NCBI GenBank assembly: GCA_023512835.1
Contig: CM042086.1
Span: 5,309,799-5,373,798, forward strand
Length of the DNA: 64,000 bases
Direction: 5' to 3'
From: Taxillus chinensis
Taxonomy: Eukaryota > Streptophyta > Magnoliopsida > Santalales > Loranthaceae
Shown piece after piece: positions 48,910-61,320 of this stretch. The notes under the pieces are model-generated. The model saw nothing but the letters and a program-made list of their open reading frames with translations, ran no database searches and was not told where the DNA came from. The stretch's first letter is position 1. Each line of letters starts with the position of its first letter. Made by a program: the position numbers and the translations under genes.

Positions 48910-49060
48910 CGTTCGTTCGTGACCCGTGTGCGCGGCACGGATTCCGTCATTTTGGGCCTTTGTATTGTAGAGTAGTTAGTTGTACATGAAATAACGGCGG
49001 GGCGGCCTAAACGGCGTTAAGCAGAGAGAATAGTAGTGCTGTAAAATAGCTGTTAATATG
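48910..49060 (+). other. Probable 3' UTR of the kinase gene
   Basis: GC content falls off after the stop at 48907-48909. TTGTATTGTAGAG and TGAAATAACGG near 48960-48995 could serve as polyadenylation signals, but none is canonical. Confidence 0.4.
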
Positions 49061-52000
49061 CCGACTATACATTTTTGTCACAGCCTTCGTTTCAACTTTC
49101 ACCAGAAGGTAATTTTTTTTTTTTTTAATTTTTATAATTTTCTCAACGTAATGCTACGTGCAATGATTTCGTACCTGTGCGACACGACGACTACAATTAG
49201 CGAATCAATCTCGACCGTACGTGCTGGTCATGGACACACGTGGCAGAATCCAGTGTCATTAGCTTTTATTTTCATCATTACACGAGTGAACTAGCGGTTC
49301 ACGTGTAAATTCGACACGTGATCTTGCCTCCAAAGATATGCTTCAGGAGCATATTTATATATTTTAAATGAAAATTAAAAAAAAAACAAAAAAACAAAAA
49401 AAGAGAAAGCACGCAGTGATGTGTGTGTGAGAGTGAGGGTGATATTTGATTCTAAAGTGGAAGGGCGCATGTGCATTTTTTGAAGTAGGAGCCGGGGAGG
49501 AAAAGTGGAAAAAGGCAAACATCGCGGGCGGTTCAAGTAACAGTTAGGATTTCAGAGGGGCTCCCTTGTGCAATAAGAAAAAGTATGCTGGCTTTGCGGA
49601 GAGCACAACTCGCCTTTTACGGCAAAACATGGGTGGACCATGGACGAAAAGTTGGGTTTAAAATGAGGTGAAATTAAATTTTAATTGCTGCTTTTTACTC
49701 GTCTTCGTATATTTGATTCGTATTGTGATTTGTGAGTGACGTAAATATCGTAAGTATTTGCTGTTTATTGTTTATTGTTTTCGCCATAAAAAATTAGCCC
49801 GAACTAACGAAATTGCAAGTGAATAATTACTAAAAAATTATTTTAATTACTAAAAATTTATTTTGCAGTATATATAATAAATAAATATTTATACAATCGG
49901 TTTGCGATATCGTAAAATTATATGATGATTGTGATATTTTATTTTTTCCTTTCTTCTCACGATGAATTAGTATGTTAATATATCGATACCCATTACCTAA
50001 AAATTACCTAACCCCTAACCCCTGATTGTATGTGGTATTGCTTTAAAATCCATGGCATTATATATAGAGTGAAAATTCATCAAATAATCTTACTTTGCCA
50101 TGTGTGATGACTTTAATATTGAAGGATGTGTCATGAATTCATACGTATAGATTAATTGGTGTTCAAATGGTAGCTCGTGGGAGTTGTACATAAATTTCAT
50201 TAAAGGCATTTGACTTTCGATTGTAAAATTGAAAATTTGAGGCATATTTAGTTAGATTGTTTCGTTTCTTAACATAATAAATAAAAATTTAAAATAATAA
50301 AATATTATTTTCACTTTAACCATCCTTACACGAAACAAAAAAAAAGTTTTCAAATGCAAATAGTGATCAGATCTGTAACACATGGATCCTATCTTACCTA
50401 CTACTATTTCAACCTTTAAAAATAAGCTTACAACAATTTCAATAGCCTTAATTATAAATTTTTTTTGATTACAATTCAAATAAAATGTACTCCAACATTA
50501 TAATTATATTATCAGGTAAATTTACTTATGAAAATAATTTAAAATAAATATAAATAAATTTACCTGCCCACTTTCACCTCTACTCGCTGCCATCCTAACC
50601 AGCTCTTCATTACTTATAAAAAAACTTTTACTTTTGGATAGAAAAAAAAAAATCAAGCTTGATTTCTCTTTTCATTGAGAAAAGTATTTATTATTATTAT
50701 TATTTTGCTTTCTTGTGCAGATCTTTAATTAATTGAAATAATTTGATAAATTAAAACGCAAACTCATTCGCACGGTTGCCCTCAATGTGCTCGCACTTGG
50801 TCGCATTGCTTATCCAAAAAAGCAAACAAGCTCACTCGCTCTTGGATAATGTCCCAATTGTCATTTTATTATTATTTTTGGGAAACAAGCTAAGCTAGGC
50901 TGCTCTTGAATATTTTAATCAATATACTGGGTCAATTGATTGCTAACGCGTACATGGCGTTCCATCTCCTGGTCATGCAAGCCAGTACAACCAATTTAAC
51001 CCTTGGTCTCGTTTTTTATACAACATATATATGTGTCACACTTAGTGATAAATTACGAAATAACTTCAATAATTAAATTTTAAAAAAAAGATCTAGCTAT
51101 ATATTATATAGTTTACCAAATCGACAAAAATTTTAAAAAAAGAGATATATTTTATAAATTAATTAACATTGTAAAAAATACAAATCATTGATAAAGTTCT
51201 CTAGACCATAGAAAAACTACCTCTAAAAAAATTATAACGAATATTTTAATAGTAAATAGATATCTTATGAATAGATAATAATAATAATCCCATTTAACTT
51301 AATTTGATGGCAATTATTATATATTTTTTTCAAAATACCCATGTTTCGGAAAATTTTAATTTCATAAATTATATATATATATATATATGCAAATTTTACC
51401 CACACAAATACAAGAAAAGGAAATGATCCCACATTTTGGCGCTGGTGCAACTTGGCACTTTGCAATTGGCATTGCATAGTGGCTACGTGGTAGTGACTCT
51501 TACAAAATAATAATTTATTTAGCAATTGGGATGGGTATCACGTTTTTATCAGCAGAATAGGATGGAAAGGAGCACAAATTAAAATAATCAGTGTAGAGGT
51601 TGCATAGGCCACGAATGCAACGATTCCACCAGTTCGTAGCGACAAACACAAAAACGATGCGATGAATAGTTTATGTATAAGTATTCCACCCGATCAATTA
51701 GATTATCATTAACTAATACTCATATATATATATATATAGTTATAATAGAAGGTAACGTGTTGTCAGTTTTTTATCATAAGAATATTTAATTTAGACTATT
51801 AAATTAATATTCAACGGTATAAATTAATTTATTTAAGTGTATCTCAATTAAGAAGGTATAATTAAATAAAAATTTAATTTAAACTATTAGTTATAATATT
51901 TAATGATTTAGATTAAAACTTTCACAATAAAGAGATGATCTCACATTTTTATTATAGCAAAATATTATATATATATATATATATATATGGAAAAAAAGAA

Positions 52001-52410
52001 AGGGGAAGGGAGATGACTTAAAATAATTGTAATGTCAATTAAACGCTTTGCACAATTTTTCTATACGTAATAGACCCCTTTTGAAAAATGTCAAAACATC
52101 TTATGCCACCACTAAACTTTCATCATTGCACTGATTTTATAATTAGTTGAGCTATACCACCGATTAGTTAGAAAAACATTTAACTCAATTTTAGGTCAGA
52201 TGAAATAAATAAACTAGACTTCAAATATAACAAAATTATATATAAATAAATTTTCTTATATAGATTAATTTTAAATTATATTAACATATTAATATGAATT
52301 AAATTAGTGAAAGAACAATGTATTAATATTATGATTTTTAAAAGTTTAAGAAATTAAACACAAATGAACTTAGATAAAATAAGTTTAAAAGAATAGCTTA
52401 TCAAATATAT
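49061..52410. other. AT-rich intergenic DNA, about 3.3 kb
   Basis: No coding similarity on either strand. Short (AT)n runs lie at about 51369-51389, 51721-51739 and 51965-51989. Confidence 0.5.
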
Positions 52411-52500
52411 TGAGGGTGTAGCTGAATGATTTAAACCTTAACATAAAGTGGAGTCTGTAATCATTCCATCCCAAGTTCTAACTCCCCACTGGTTATCGTT
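52411..52500 (+). mobile_element. tRNA-derived SINE-like head (degraded)
   Basis: GGGTGTAGCTGAATGATTT resembles an RNA polymerase III box A in the AGCTCAATGG style. About 55 bp on, CCCAAGTTCTAACTCCCC resembles box B (GGTTCGANNCC) with changes. Spacing and order fit plant tRNA-related SINEs. Body and 3' end were not delimited. Confidence 0.3.
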
Positions 52501-52623
52501 AAAGATTGAGTTGAGTTGGAAGACCATTATTGTTTATGAATCTCACCAGATAACTTCATTAATGTGATATCAGGTCAGGCAAAGGACTTCCATGTGAATC
52601 TGAATGATGCTATATAGATGAGT

Positions 52624-52905
52624 CCATTTTATAAGAAGAAGGGACGAGAAAAACTTAATAGAAAGCTCAAGCTGGTGAGGATTCCCAAGAGGGAAGTTCC
52701 TCAACAACCAAATGGAATGAGTCATGGAGCTTATGTTTATTTCTACATGTCTTCTTTGCTTATACGAGATGATGGTTGACTATATGAGGCCTACAAGAGT
52801 TTCCTTGGTGATAAAGAAGATGATGTTGCACCAATTAGAAGGCAAGTTGGATTGCTCATCTATTAGTGCAGTACGGTGGCTGAAGATTAATAGTCAGGCA
52901 ACTTG
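52624..52905 (+). pseudogene. Ulp1-type SUMO-protease domain relic
   Basis: The plus frame carries FYKKKGREKLNRK, VRIPKREVPQQPN and GMSHGAYVYFYM. The P.QPNG.DCG.YV..Y pattern is the active-site end of Ulp1/SENP cysteine proteases, widespread in plant genomes and inside some MULE transposons. Here the DCG that holds the catalytic Cys reads SHG, so the nucleophile is gone. A TAG lies upstream near 52616 and a TGA follows at about 52776. After it, LYEAYKSFLGDKEDDVAPIR continues in a different frame. It is a dead fragment; whether it came from a transposon or a host copy cannot be told. Confidence 0.45.
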
Positions 52906-55900
52906 CTTTTAGACGTTAAGTATTCCAACCCCTGTAACTTCTTGTTTGTGCATATGTAACTAACCACTTCTCTGTGTAATTATTTTTGAACTATTAATGA
53001 ATTGTATCTCTCTTCTTTTTGTTGTTTTTATTGTTTTGTTTAGCTGACTATCTTATGTGATTTGATTTTAGCGATTTTATCTCATGCCATCATGTTTTTA
53101 TCATTTAGTTCACATGATAATCTTGTTTGGCTAGTTTTATGCCTATTCCATGTAGTTCCAAGTGTCTGGCATCGAGTAAATATGTACTAATCTTATTTAC
53201 TTGACAACCACATGGCAACCTTAATGTCCCAAGTGTTTGGCATCAATCTAGTTGTGGAGTATTTCCTCATCAAGTTTATTAGAATAGCTAGGCCGCTACT
53301 AGACAAGGGGAGAAATGTTGTGACATTGATAAACTCTGAGAATTAAGAACTTTAAGGAATTTGAAGAATGAAGATAATTGAAGAAAACTTAGAAGACATA
53401 GTGACAAATGAGGAGATTCAAGAAGAAATTAGCTAACAGTCATGCATTTGTGTGTTTAAGGTTATAGCCTCAGAGGAAAAAAAAAGTCACCTGTAGAAGA
53501 ATCAATGTAGAAGAAAATACAGAACTGTTATGGTAATTAGAACAAAAGCAAGGTTATAATGAGTTGTAGAGATATTACCTAAACCTAAAGGAAAAATAGA
53601 GTAACAAATTTAGAAATTTGTAGTGTCCAGGGGGAGAAAGAAGGATGCAGTATTATAAAACCAAAAGGTCCATTATTCATATGAACATCTTTAGTCATTA
53701 TCTCTAACATATTCTTTTGTATTCATTTGAAGAATTGTAAAAAAGTACCATACATAGAGACATCACTATATAGGAGGATATTATTGGTCTATATATATTG
53801 ACAATGCGAGTTTGAATCAATTAGGGATTGTTGGAACAAGGGTTTGATTAAACCAACATAATTGTGAAAGTTTTAAATCTGATAAAAAACCATATGCTAA
53901 TAACTCAAGAGATAAATTAAACTAGCATACTTGAATAATTTTATAGGTTGATCTATACTTGAAGTGAGTTCGCAGAGCAAGTTTGAATAACTTGCATAAA
54001 TTTCAATTAGATAGAGAAGGATCTCAAAATTAGTTTAAAGAATATCAAAATAACTTTACATTGAAAAGTCAATGATATTCAATAAAAGTCAAGTCCAGTA
54101 TGATACTTATAAAAGTCAACATAAGTCCTTGCTAGATAAATAGTGATTTACGAAAGTCAAGAGTTGTTAAGAGTCAGAGTTTATGCATCTCTAAGTTAAA
54201 GGTTACAACGTTATTCATGTTTCTTATGTGTGAATTAGCAATAGAAAGAAAGGATATATATCACAAAGTCCTTATATAGCCATCAAATCACATAATTTCT
54301 CTTCAGCTGATAAAGTTTCTTTGAAATCACCCACCACCAATGGCATTGCATCTATCTGGGCCTCCTATAGGTCTCAAGAATGCCCGTTCATTTTAACAAG
54401 CAAGATTTGAGCTTATTAGTATGTGGTTGTCAATTTAATTGCACAATTATGAGTACTAAATACAATCAGTTTTTATCCTTTTCATGGATTATAAAACTTT
54501 TGATAATTTTGAAATGTTCATTTAAAAAGAAAAAAAATGGAAGGATAGAAATCTCTATAATATAGATGTTGATATTCTAATTAATTAATCCATCTCTTAC
54601 AACATAAGTTACGGTTTAGGTGGTCTCAAAGTCACTGATAATGTCAACAAAATATAGGAGGTCAAATGTAGCTAAGTGCATAATCAACCCCTACTCCTTA
54701 ATTGCTCCTCAGATGAGGAGTTCTTAGTGTCAGTCCCAATGCACTACAGTGCACAAAACATGTTACTTTATTTCACCTCCATATATTCAGTGAACCTCAA
54801 CGGTGGAGGCTTAACGGCTAACGGTTATTTCTATAAAAATCTCAAAACATTATATGGATGTATAAAGTTTTTTTAATATTATTAAAAAGGAAAAAGATAA
54901 CAAAATTAATTAAAACACCTTATTGAGTATGAGAACGAACTACTAGTCAGATATTATAAACTATTGTTTGGATAAAAAAGGCCCAAAAAAACACTACTAA
55001 ATAAATCGTCATCCAAACAGTAACTAGTTATATAAAAACAAATTTATTGTTGCTCATTCCCGCTTCACTGCAAGATTTCTAGACTTTTTCAAAATCACAG
55101 CAGCTGGCTTGAAATTTAAATTGACACCCACTAATGATATTATATTATTGGATCTAGTTTGGATTTTTATCAACGTTAGAAGGCCCCAAACTATCATTAT
55201 ATCTAGCTAATTAACTTATAAGGTGTGGTGGTGGCGGCTGGATTGATAGGTAGATACATAGGTCAGGGGAGGAGGAGGAGGAGGATGAAGATTGAAGGGA
55301 TTGAATGCAGCGTATGGAGATGGTGTTGGCTCTTACTTACATCTTTTTCCTCCAGTAACAAACAACACAAAGTCCCATATTATCTTGTCGCGGTCTGTTG
55401 TGTGCTGGTCATATGCATGTGACACGGCCAATTAATATAGTACGACGTACTCACATGTGCCTCCCTCATGTGGCTTGCTTCCCTATCAATGATATCAATT
55501 GACAGATTAGGTTGTCCTCCCAAATTACACCATTGGGCTTTCGGATCATACTTGTTCATCCATGCATGCACACATTATTGTTTTTTAGTTTATTTATACG
55601 GGTGCATTAAATTTGTATAACTGTTTAATTACAAGGTGCCTGAGTAGTGATTTTACATTTCAAATTTACCTTAGCTATTTTTTTTAAAAAACTATTTAGT
55701 TTAATTTAAAAATAGATTTGGGATCAGAATTCCCTACAGTACATCAACAATGCAGTAGATTTATAGTAGATCAATACAATGCCATTTTGATAAAACATTT
55801 GATAAAAAATGTTATGTATGCCGTATACGGTACATGAAAAAAAAGACAGTCTCAAATCGCTCCATTTTTCTTTACAAAAAAAAAAAAAAAAAAGGGACTC

Positions 55901-56234
55901 CACGACCGGGTGTGCGAACTACTGCCGCCATCGGGACTCCTCCGCACAGCTGCGCCGCGCCGCCTCCGATCAACCACACACCAGGATCCGCCGTGCACCA
56001 GTCGCAGCCATCTCCCTCGACCCCAGCGACGCTCGACGGAGATTCTGATGGGCGCCGGAGACTGGTGTGCGGTGCAGAGGTGTGGGCGACGCGATGGTGC
56101 TTGTGGACAAGGATGACTCGGGAGCGTCGGTTGTGTTTGATTAGATGACGGTGGTGGATTTCAAAAGAAAAAAGTGAGTTTTTTTTTTTTTTTGGTGACT
56201 GATGGTGCTTATGGGTTGTCAGAAGATTGGGTTT
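52906..56234. other. Intergenic DNA with a GC-rich island
   Basis: 52906-55200 holds no recognised gene. CCAAGTGTCTGGCATC at about 53157 and CCAAGTGTTTGGCATC at about 53229 are a local repeat, and AAGGGGAGAAATGTTGTGAC near 53306 looks like a retroelement polypurine tract. 54964-55023 is a small foldback (TTGTTTGGAT...ATCCAAACA). An A-run at 55876-55893 precedes a GC-rich island (about 55895-56140) whose frames match no family. Confidence 0.35.
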
Positions 56235-56329
56235 AACACATTATTTTTGTGGTTTGATTGAAAATGTTTAAGATGGTATTTGCTGGCCTTGGTGACTTAT
56301 AGAATCTGAAGGCGTTTGGTTGTGGATGG
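56235..56329. repeat. 95-bp direct repeat, left copy
   Basis: Aligns without gaps to 57105-57199 (offset 870), with about 8 mismatches in 95. Shared words include TGTGGTTTGATTGAAAA, TTTAAGATGGTATTTGCTGG and GTTTGGTTGTGGATGG. Confidence 0.9.
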
Positions 56330-57104
56330 TGTGCTATTGTTTCTTCGTGCTGTGTAGCTGTGTGGTATGCATTCCGTATTCTGTTGCTGCATTCACTTTT
56401 TTTTTTTTTTTTTCATTCTGGATTTGCAGCCTGTTTTTTTAAATCCTACTTTTGCTGTTTTCCATTTCTTTTTGGAATGTCATGGTTTCCTGGATTTGTT
56501 TGCATTTATTTGTGGCTGTTCCTGGCTGTCATCTCCTTCATCACTTTCCTACTTTCTAACCCTTTTGCTTATATTAAAAAAGTTGAAATCCATTAACTTA
56601 TAATCGAGAGGAATTCATTGTTTATATAGCGGCCCTTGCCGAAACTGAAGAGTCAAACAAAATTTATTTCTCATAGGGAGTTCATTGATTGGTTTGAATA
56701 TGTGAGGAGTCTCTTTGATGATGCTACTTGTGTTCAAGCAAAGCCAAACAAAATTGGGTTTAACACTGATAGACCACGACGCTCAGCTAAACCAAATCCC
56801 AAATATATCGGAGGAGGTTGACAGAGCAGAGCAGCAGTTGGAGAACGCATGTTTATCTGCATTTATTTTATGATATAGCAGTCGGAGTCTGTTTTAATTA
56901 TCTTTTAAGAGTCAGTTACTGACAGTGGTTTAGGACGTGTCTGTACGTGCCTGTGTTTCCGGCATATTTTTGTATTTAGCTTGCTATAAAGGCAGCAATG
57001 AATTATGAAAAGAGGCAGACAATTATTCCCAAATTCCGTGGTGCATCCTCATCCGGAGAGGAAATATTACTTCTTCATTTATCACAATCATTCGGGACCT
57101 ATCA
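56330..57104 (+). mobile_element. LTR-retroelement-like segment bracketed by the 95-bp repeat
   Basis: The segment begins TG and ends CA exactly at the edges of the two repeat copies. Its last 286 bp (56819-57104, TGACAGAGCAG...ACCTATCA) looks like a 3' LTR: a purine tract GGAGGAGG directly precedes it and a TATA-like CTATAAA lies at about 56985. The basic frame just before the purine tract (FNTDRPRRSAKPNPKYIGGG) resembles a retroelement polyprotein tail, but the class is not clear. No 5' LTR or pol domain is seen. Confidence 0.4.
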
Positions 57105-57199
57105 AACATATTAATTTTGTGGTTTGATTGAAAAAGTTTAAGATGGTATTTGCTGGCCTTGCTGACTTATAGAATTGGAAGGTGTTTGGTTGTGGATGG
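57105..57199. repeat. 95-bp direct repeat, right copy
   Basis: Partner of 56235-56329. It starts at the base after the CA that ends the LTR-like segment. Confidence 0.9.
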
Positions 57200-60100
57200 G
57201 ATTGCCATATGGAAGGTGACTTATATATATATATATTATGCATAAGTAATTTCTCTTCAGGTATGTCCTTCGATCATTATGTAGAAAATATTCTAAACTG
57301 CTGATTAAATGCTTTGTTACCGCCATTCTCTCCTACCATCAATGCCTCAGCATTGGGAAACGAGCTCACCCTCCAGAACACCAAGCAGGACTGTGAGACC
57401 AGCACTGACAGTAACAGCACCATGACGGCGCTCAAATGAGTTCTCCGTTCTCCATTCTCCATTGCTGCCCTCAAGTGCCCAGATCACTCATGCAAAAGCT
57501 CTTCCGTTTGAGACAGGTCTCTGCCTGAGCGGGTCACTGGTCTGTTGTGTGTTCATTTATTTACATGCGGTGTTTTGAGACTACCTTGTTAAAAATTTTG
57601 AAATATAGGAGCCTTCATTCTGCTTTGGGTATGCAGCTCCTAGGATTTGAATATTTGGTTAAGTTTCAGCCGTTTTTCAAACTTATATAAGATTTGGAAA
57701 TGAATTTTCAATATATCTGAAGCTCTGCTTAGATTTTAAATGCTGACATTGCTTTAATCAGATCTAGTATTCTTAATTTAATACCAATCCTTTTCTTTCT
57801 GGGTTCTTCCCCAATGCCCATTGCAGTGATCTGGGTCGGGGCTGCTCCTGTTTTGTTGACTCCTTTTGATCTCAATTTAAAGAGGTTCGTGATCCCAGGT
57901 TAATTCTTGCTGGAATTTGTAAGTCTAGGCCGTGTGAGATGTTTTCCATTTGAGTCCTCATATTATACTCTTATACTTTTATCTAAACTTGTTTCACTCA
58001 AAGACATGGGTTTCTGTCTCTTCATTATGTGTGGCGTAAGTGAGACATGGGCTTTTTAAGGCAAAATAATTTTCAATTCTGGCTGGCTAAGAGGAAGCAG
58101 TGAACATGGCGAGGGGCAGGATAAGGGCTCTGGATAATCTCCCTCTTGTCGTGCTCATTCAAAAACGTCTTTTTTTAGGATGATTCTTGTCACCATGACA
58201 TTTGCTGTGACAGTCATGCTTCCACTCTAGGTGTCCATGGGTCTGTTTGCTGGGTATTCATCAGCTGGTCTGAACCCGCAATGGTATGGGCACAAAGATG
58301 ATATAGGAGACATACTTCCAAAACGAGTTATGTTTCCTAGCACGCTTTCTGGCATTTTTATTTTTTTTTTTTACTGAATGCTTTAATCCGGGGTGAGAAT
58401 CTCCTGTTGCAGTGCCTTCTCGGGTCATGTTTGCTCTTGTTGTCTACTTATGGTTTGGCATTTCAGCCGCCTTAGTTTTTTTGGGCAGTTAACTCGTTTT
58501 AAAAAAAAGTCGTTGAAAAGTCATTTATCCTTTGGAGCAGTTTCATTGAGATATTCTTGATCTTGACTTCAATATGGCTAAACCAGTTCTACTCATCTTT
58601 GGTTTCTTATTCATAGTTTTTGTAATCCTCTTAATCACTTGTGCCGAGATCATAGTTGTGCTCTGCTACTTCCATTTGTGCAGTGAAGACTATAATTTCA
58701 GTTGTACTTATTCCTCTACTTTATCTTTTATTTCTTCACAAAGTTGGAAATTATGATGCTTGTCTCAGGTCATATGCCTTCTTTGCCTTAACTGGAACAT
58801 TTAGTTTCTATCCATGGTTTTGGTTTGTTTGGAAGATATATTCCTCCGTAAAGATAGATTGATGCAAAGAAAGAAATAGTCAAAACTAGAAGCCCTTAAA
58901 CTCACACTTTTGCCTTGGTATTCAAAGCTTACATATTAGAAGATAATGCAGTTTTAGGAAGGTTCTTATCCCCATCCTTGTGGAAATGGCTCATTTCAGT
59001 GATGGTAGATATGCCTTCGTTATCTACTTTTAAGTCTGGTTTACACTAGGTTATGAAATCATTGAAATATTATGGGCAGTTTCTAAAGCCCTATGATGAA
59101 ATAAAACAAAAAAAAGGAAAGAGTTTATAAATTCTTTTGGTTAAAAAGTTTAATTCTAAAAGTGCTTTCTTTCAGGAATTTGGACTTAGATAAGGAGACA
59201 AAATGTTTTTTTCCCTAGTTTTCAACAAACCTTTAAAATTTTGATTTTAGTTGTTTTCATAAAGCCAAAAAGGAAAGAGGGAGGGAGAGAGAAAACTTAA
59301 AAACTTAAATCCTTTCTTCTTTTATTTAAACACTTCAAACTCTTCAAAATTTTGTTTTCATCCATATTCTTTGACATTTTCAAAATATTTTTGCATTGAA
59401 AGATGGGCTTGTTTTGTTTTCCTTTTATGGCAGAGTTATTTTTCAAAGTATTTTTATATATTAATCAATTTAAAGTATAGATTTTCTCAATGACGAAGAA
59501 AACAAGTTTGGATGAGATCATGAGAGCATGGATGGGGCTGGGGGCATGGTTTCCACTATTTTTTTTTGAAGGGAAAAAATGTATTAATTATATGTTTTTT
59601 TTAATTTTAACAAAATAAACTGGTATTAGTAATCTTGATCATATTTAAGTTTTTTTGAAACTTTTTTTTTAGTGATGCATTCAATGATCTATTTTGATCT
59701 ATATGGGCTTAGATCTCCCATATGAAGGGGTGTTTTTCAAATCTCAAGCTCAAAATTGATTTTTTTTCCTGATAAATATACTAAAATTTTAGTATTTTGT
59801 ATTCTTGCAAAGCTAATGTCTTCTCATTTTTTTCTTAATCTTTTTTGTTCTCAATTTTTAATCACTATTTGATGTTGATAAAAGTTAGTTCTATGCATAT
59901 GATATGACCTCTAATTAGATAGGTTTTCTTATGTTTTGAATGTAACTTTACTATCAATTTTCTCATCCTTTTACCAATTTTTTTTTCTAAGGATTGAGAG
60001 AATCAAAGCATTAACTATTTATGATTTAACTAGACTCTTAATATTGTGTGCTCTTTTTTTTTCATATACTTTTTTCGTAATTTGAATGAATTTTCAATGT

Positions 60101-60807
60101 TCATGCACATGTATAGCTCTTTTGATCGTCATAGCTATGGTCCAAGACAATTAGAGCTCAGATAACATTTTAAAGAGGAATAAGTCCAACTCTTTTGTGA
60201 GGTACATAGTTACATAGGATAAATTATGACTAGTTTTGTTTAAAAATTCGATTATGTTATTTCAAGTTTCAATTTAAAAACAAGTACTTGTTTGGAAAAG
60301 TAATGTTTAAGGTTGGTTTCAAACTGAAAACATAATTTTAAGGTTGGAGCATGAAAAATAACAAACTCTAACGTTAGGCAAAAAAAATCTAATTAAAAAT
60401 GACTTTTCATAGCTAATGAATTTGTTTCTATACCTTTTTATATATCGTAAATATTAATGTTGTACCTCGGCCCTCCTAATTAAAGTTTTTGGATCAATGT
60501 ATGAGATAGTGAAAGATGTGCCTAGAATTATATTGGAAGGAAGAACAAAACTTTTAAAACTATTTTGTTGAATTATCACCAAATTTGTATCAGATGTTTG
60601 TAAATGGAGATAAATAAAATGGAAAGACCAAACTAACGACTGGATTCGGAAGACTTTTTGTAAAATAGTAGACTATGTTAAATACATTCTGAAGTGTTTT
60701 TGTTTACTGAAATTTTAAGTCCTAATTGAACAAACAGACTTTTTCCTTTTCGTTCTATTATTTCAAATGGCTGTGATGCCATAATATAGACGTACAGTCC
60801 TCCCATA
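57200..60807. other. Intergenic DNA, about 3.6 kb
   Basis: 57277-57474 minus is an open frame of 65 codons with one predicted membrane segment (LSAVMVLLLSVLVSQSCLVF) and no recognised family. It could be a small real gene or chance. The rest, including a less AT-rich stretch at 57780-58900, shows no coding similarity; 59000-60800 is AT-rich. Confidence 0.4.
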
Positions 60808-60929
60808 TGTAGTAACTACTAATAAATAGAGTATTTGCTATATACACTATCCTAGATTAGTGCGATCCCGTAAAATCGAGGGATTTACAAAATGATTTGC
60901 GGGATTTAATATTGACTCATGCCAACACG
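60808..60929 (-). repeat. 3' LTR of the copia element (inner edge firm, outer edge uncertain)
   Basis: On minus, TTGAGGGGGCG (polypurine tract, 60930-60940) is followed by TGTTGGCATGAGTC, the LTR start at 60929. A TATA-like TATATAG lies near 60840. The shortest outer end is ...TTACTACA at 60808, giving 122 bp. The true LTR may extend further left, since 122 bp leaves little room for R and U5. The 5' copy needed to settle this is outside the window. Confidence 0.45.
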
Positions 60930-60944
60930 CCCCCTCAAGTTGGT

Positions 60945-61115
60945 ATATAGATATCTTGTATTCCCAACTTGCCAAGTGCATTATAGAAGTTCCTTGTGGA
61001 TACTTGCCTTTGTTAAGATGTCTGTAACGCTCATCAGATTTGACAAATGGGAGTTGAATAATGTCTTCTTTGAGATTCTCGCTTGATGAGATGACGGTCT
61101 ATCTCAATGTGTTTG

Positions 61116-61147
<32 letters not shown>

Positions 61148-61320
61148 AGCAATGGCTGCCTTGTTGTCACAAAATAAATTCATTGTAGTAGTAGGTGGAA
61201 AACCAAGTTCGGTTAACAATCGTCTAATCCAAAGCAATTCACATATGCCTTTAGCCATCCCTCGGAATTCTGTCAACGATTGGATAATGCTACTACATTT
61301 TGCTTCTTGCTTCTCCACGT
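60945..61320 (-). pseudogene. Copia RNase H domain
   Basis: Reads EFRGMAKGICELLWIRRLLT, then NLFCDNKAAIAIAHNPVQHD and RTKHIEIDRHLIK. CDNKAAI and the HDRTKHIEIDRH block are hallmark copia RNase H sequences. After 61080 the frame changes, and the C-terminal tail (LGKLGIQDIYIPT) reads in another frame up to the stop just before the polypurine tract. Confidence 0.85.
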
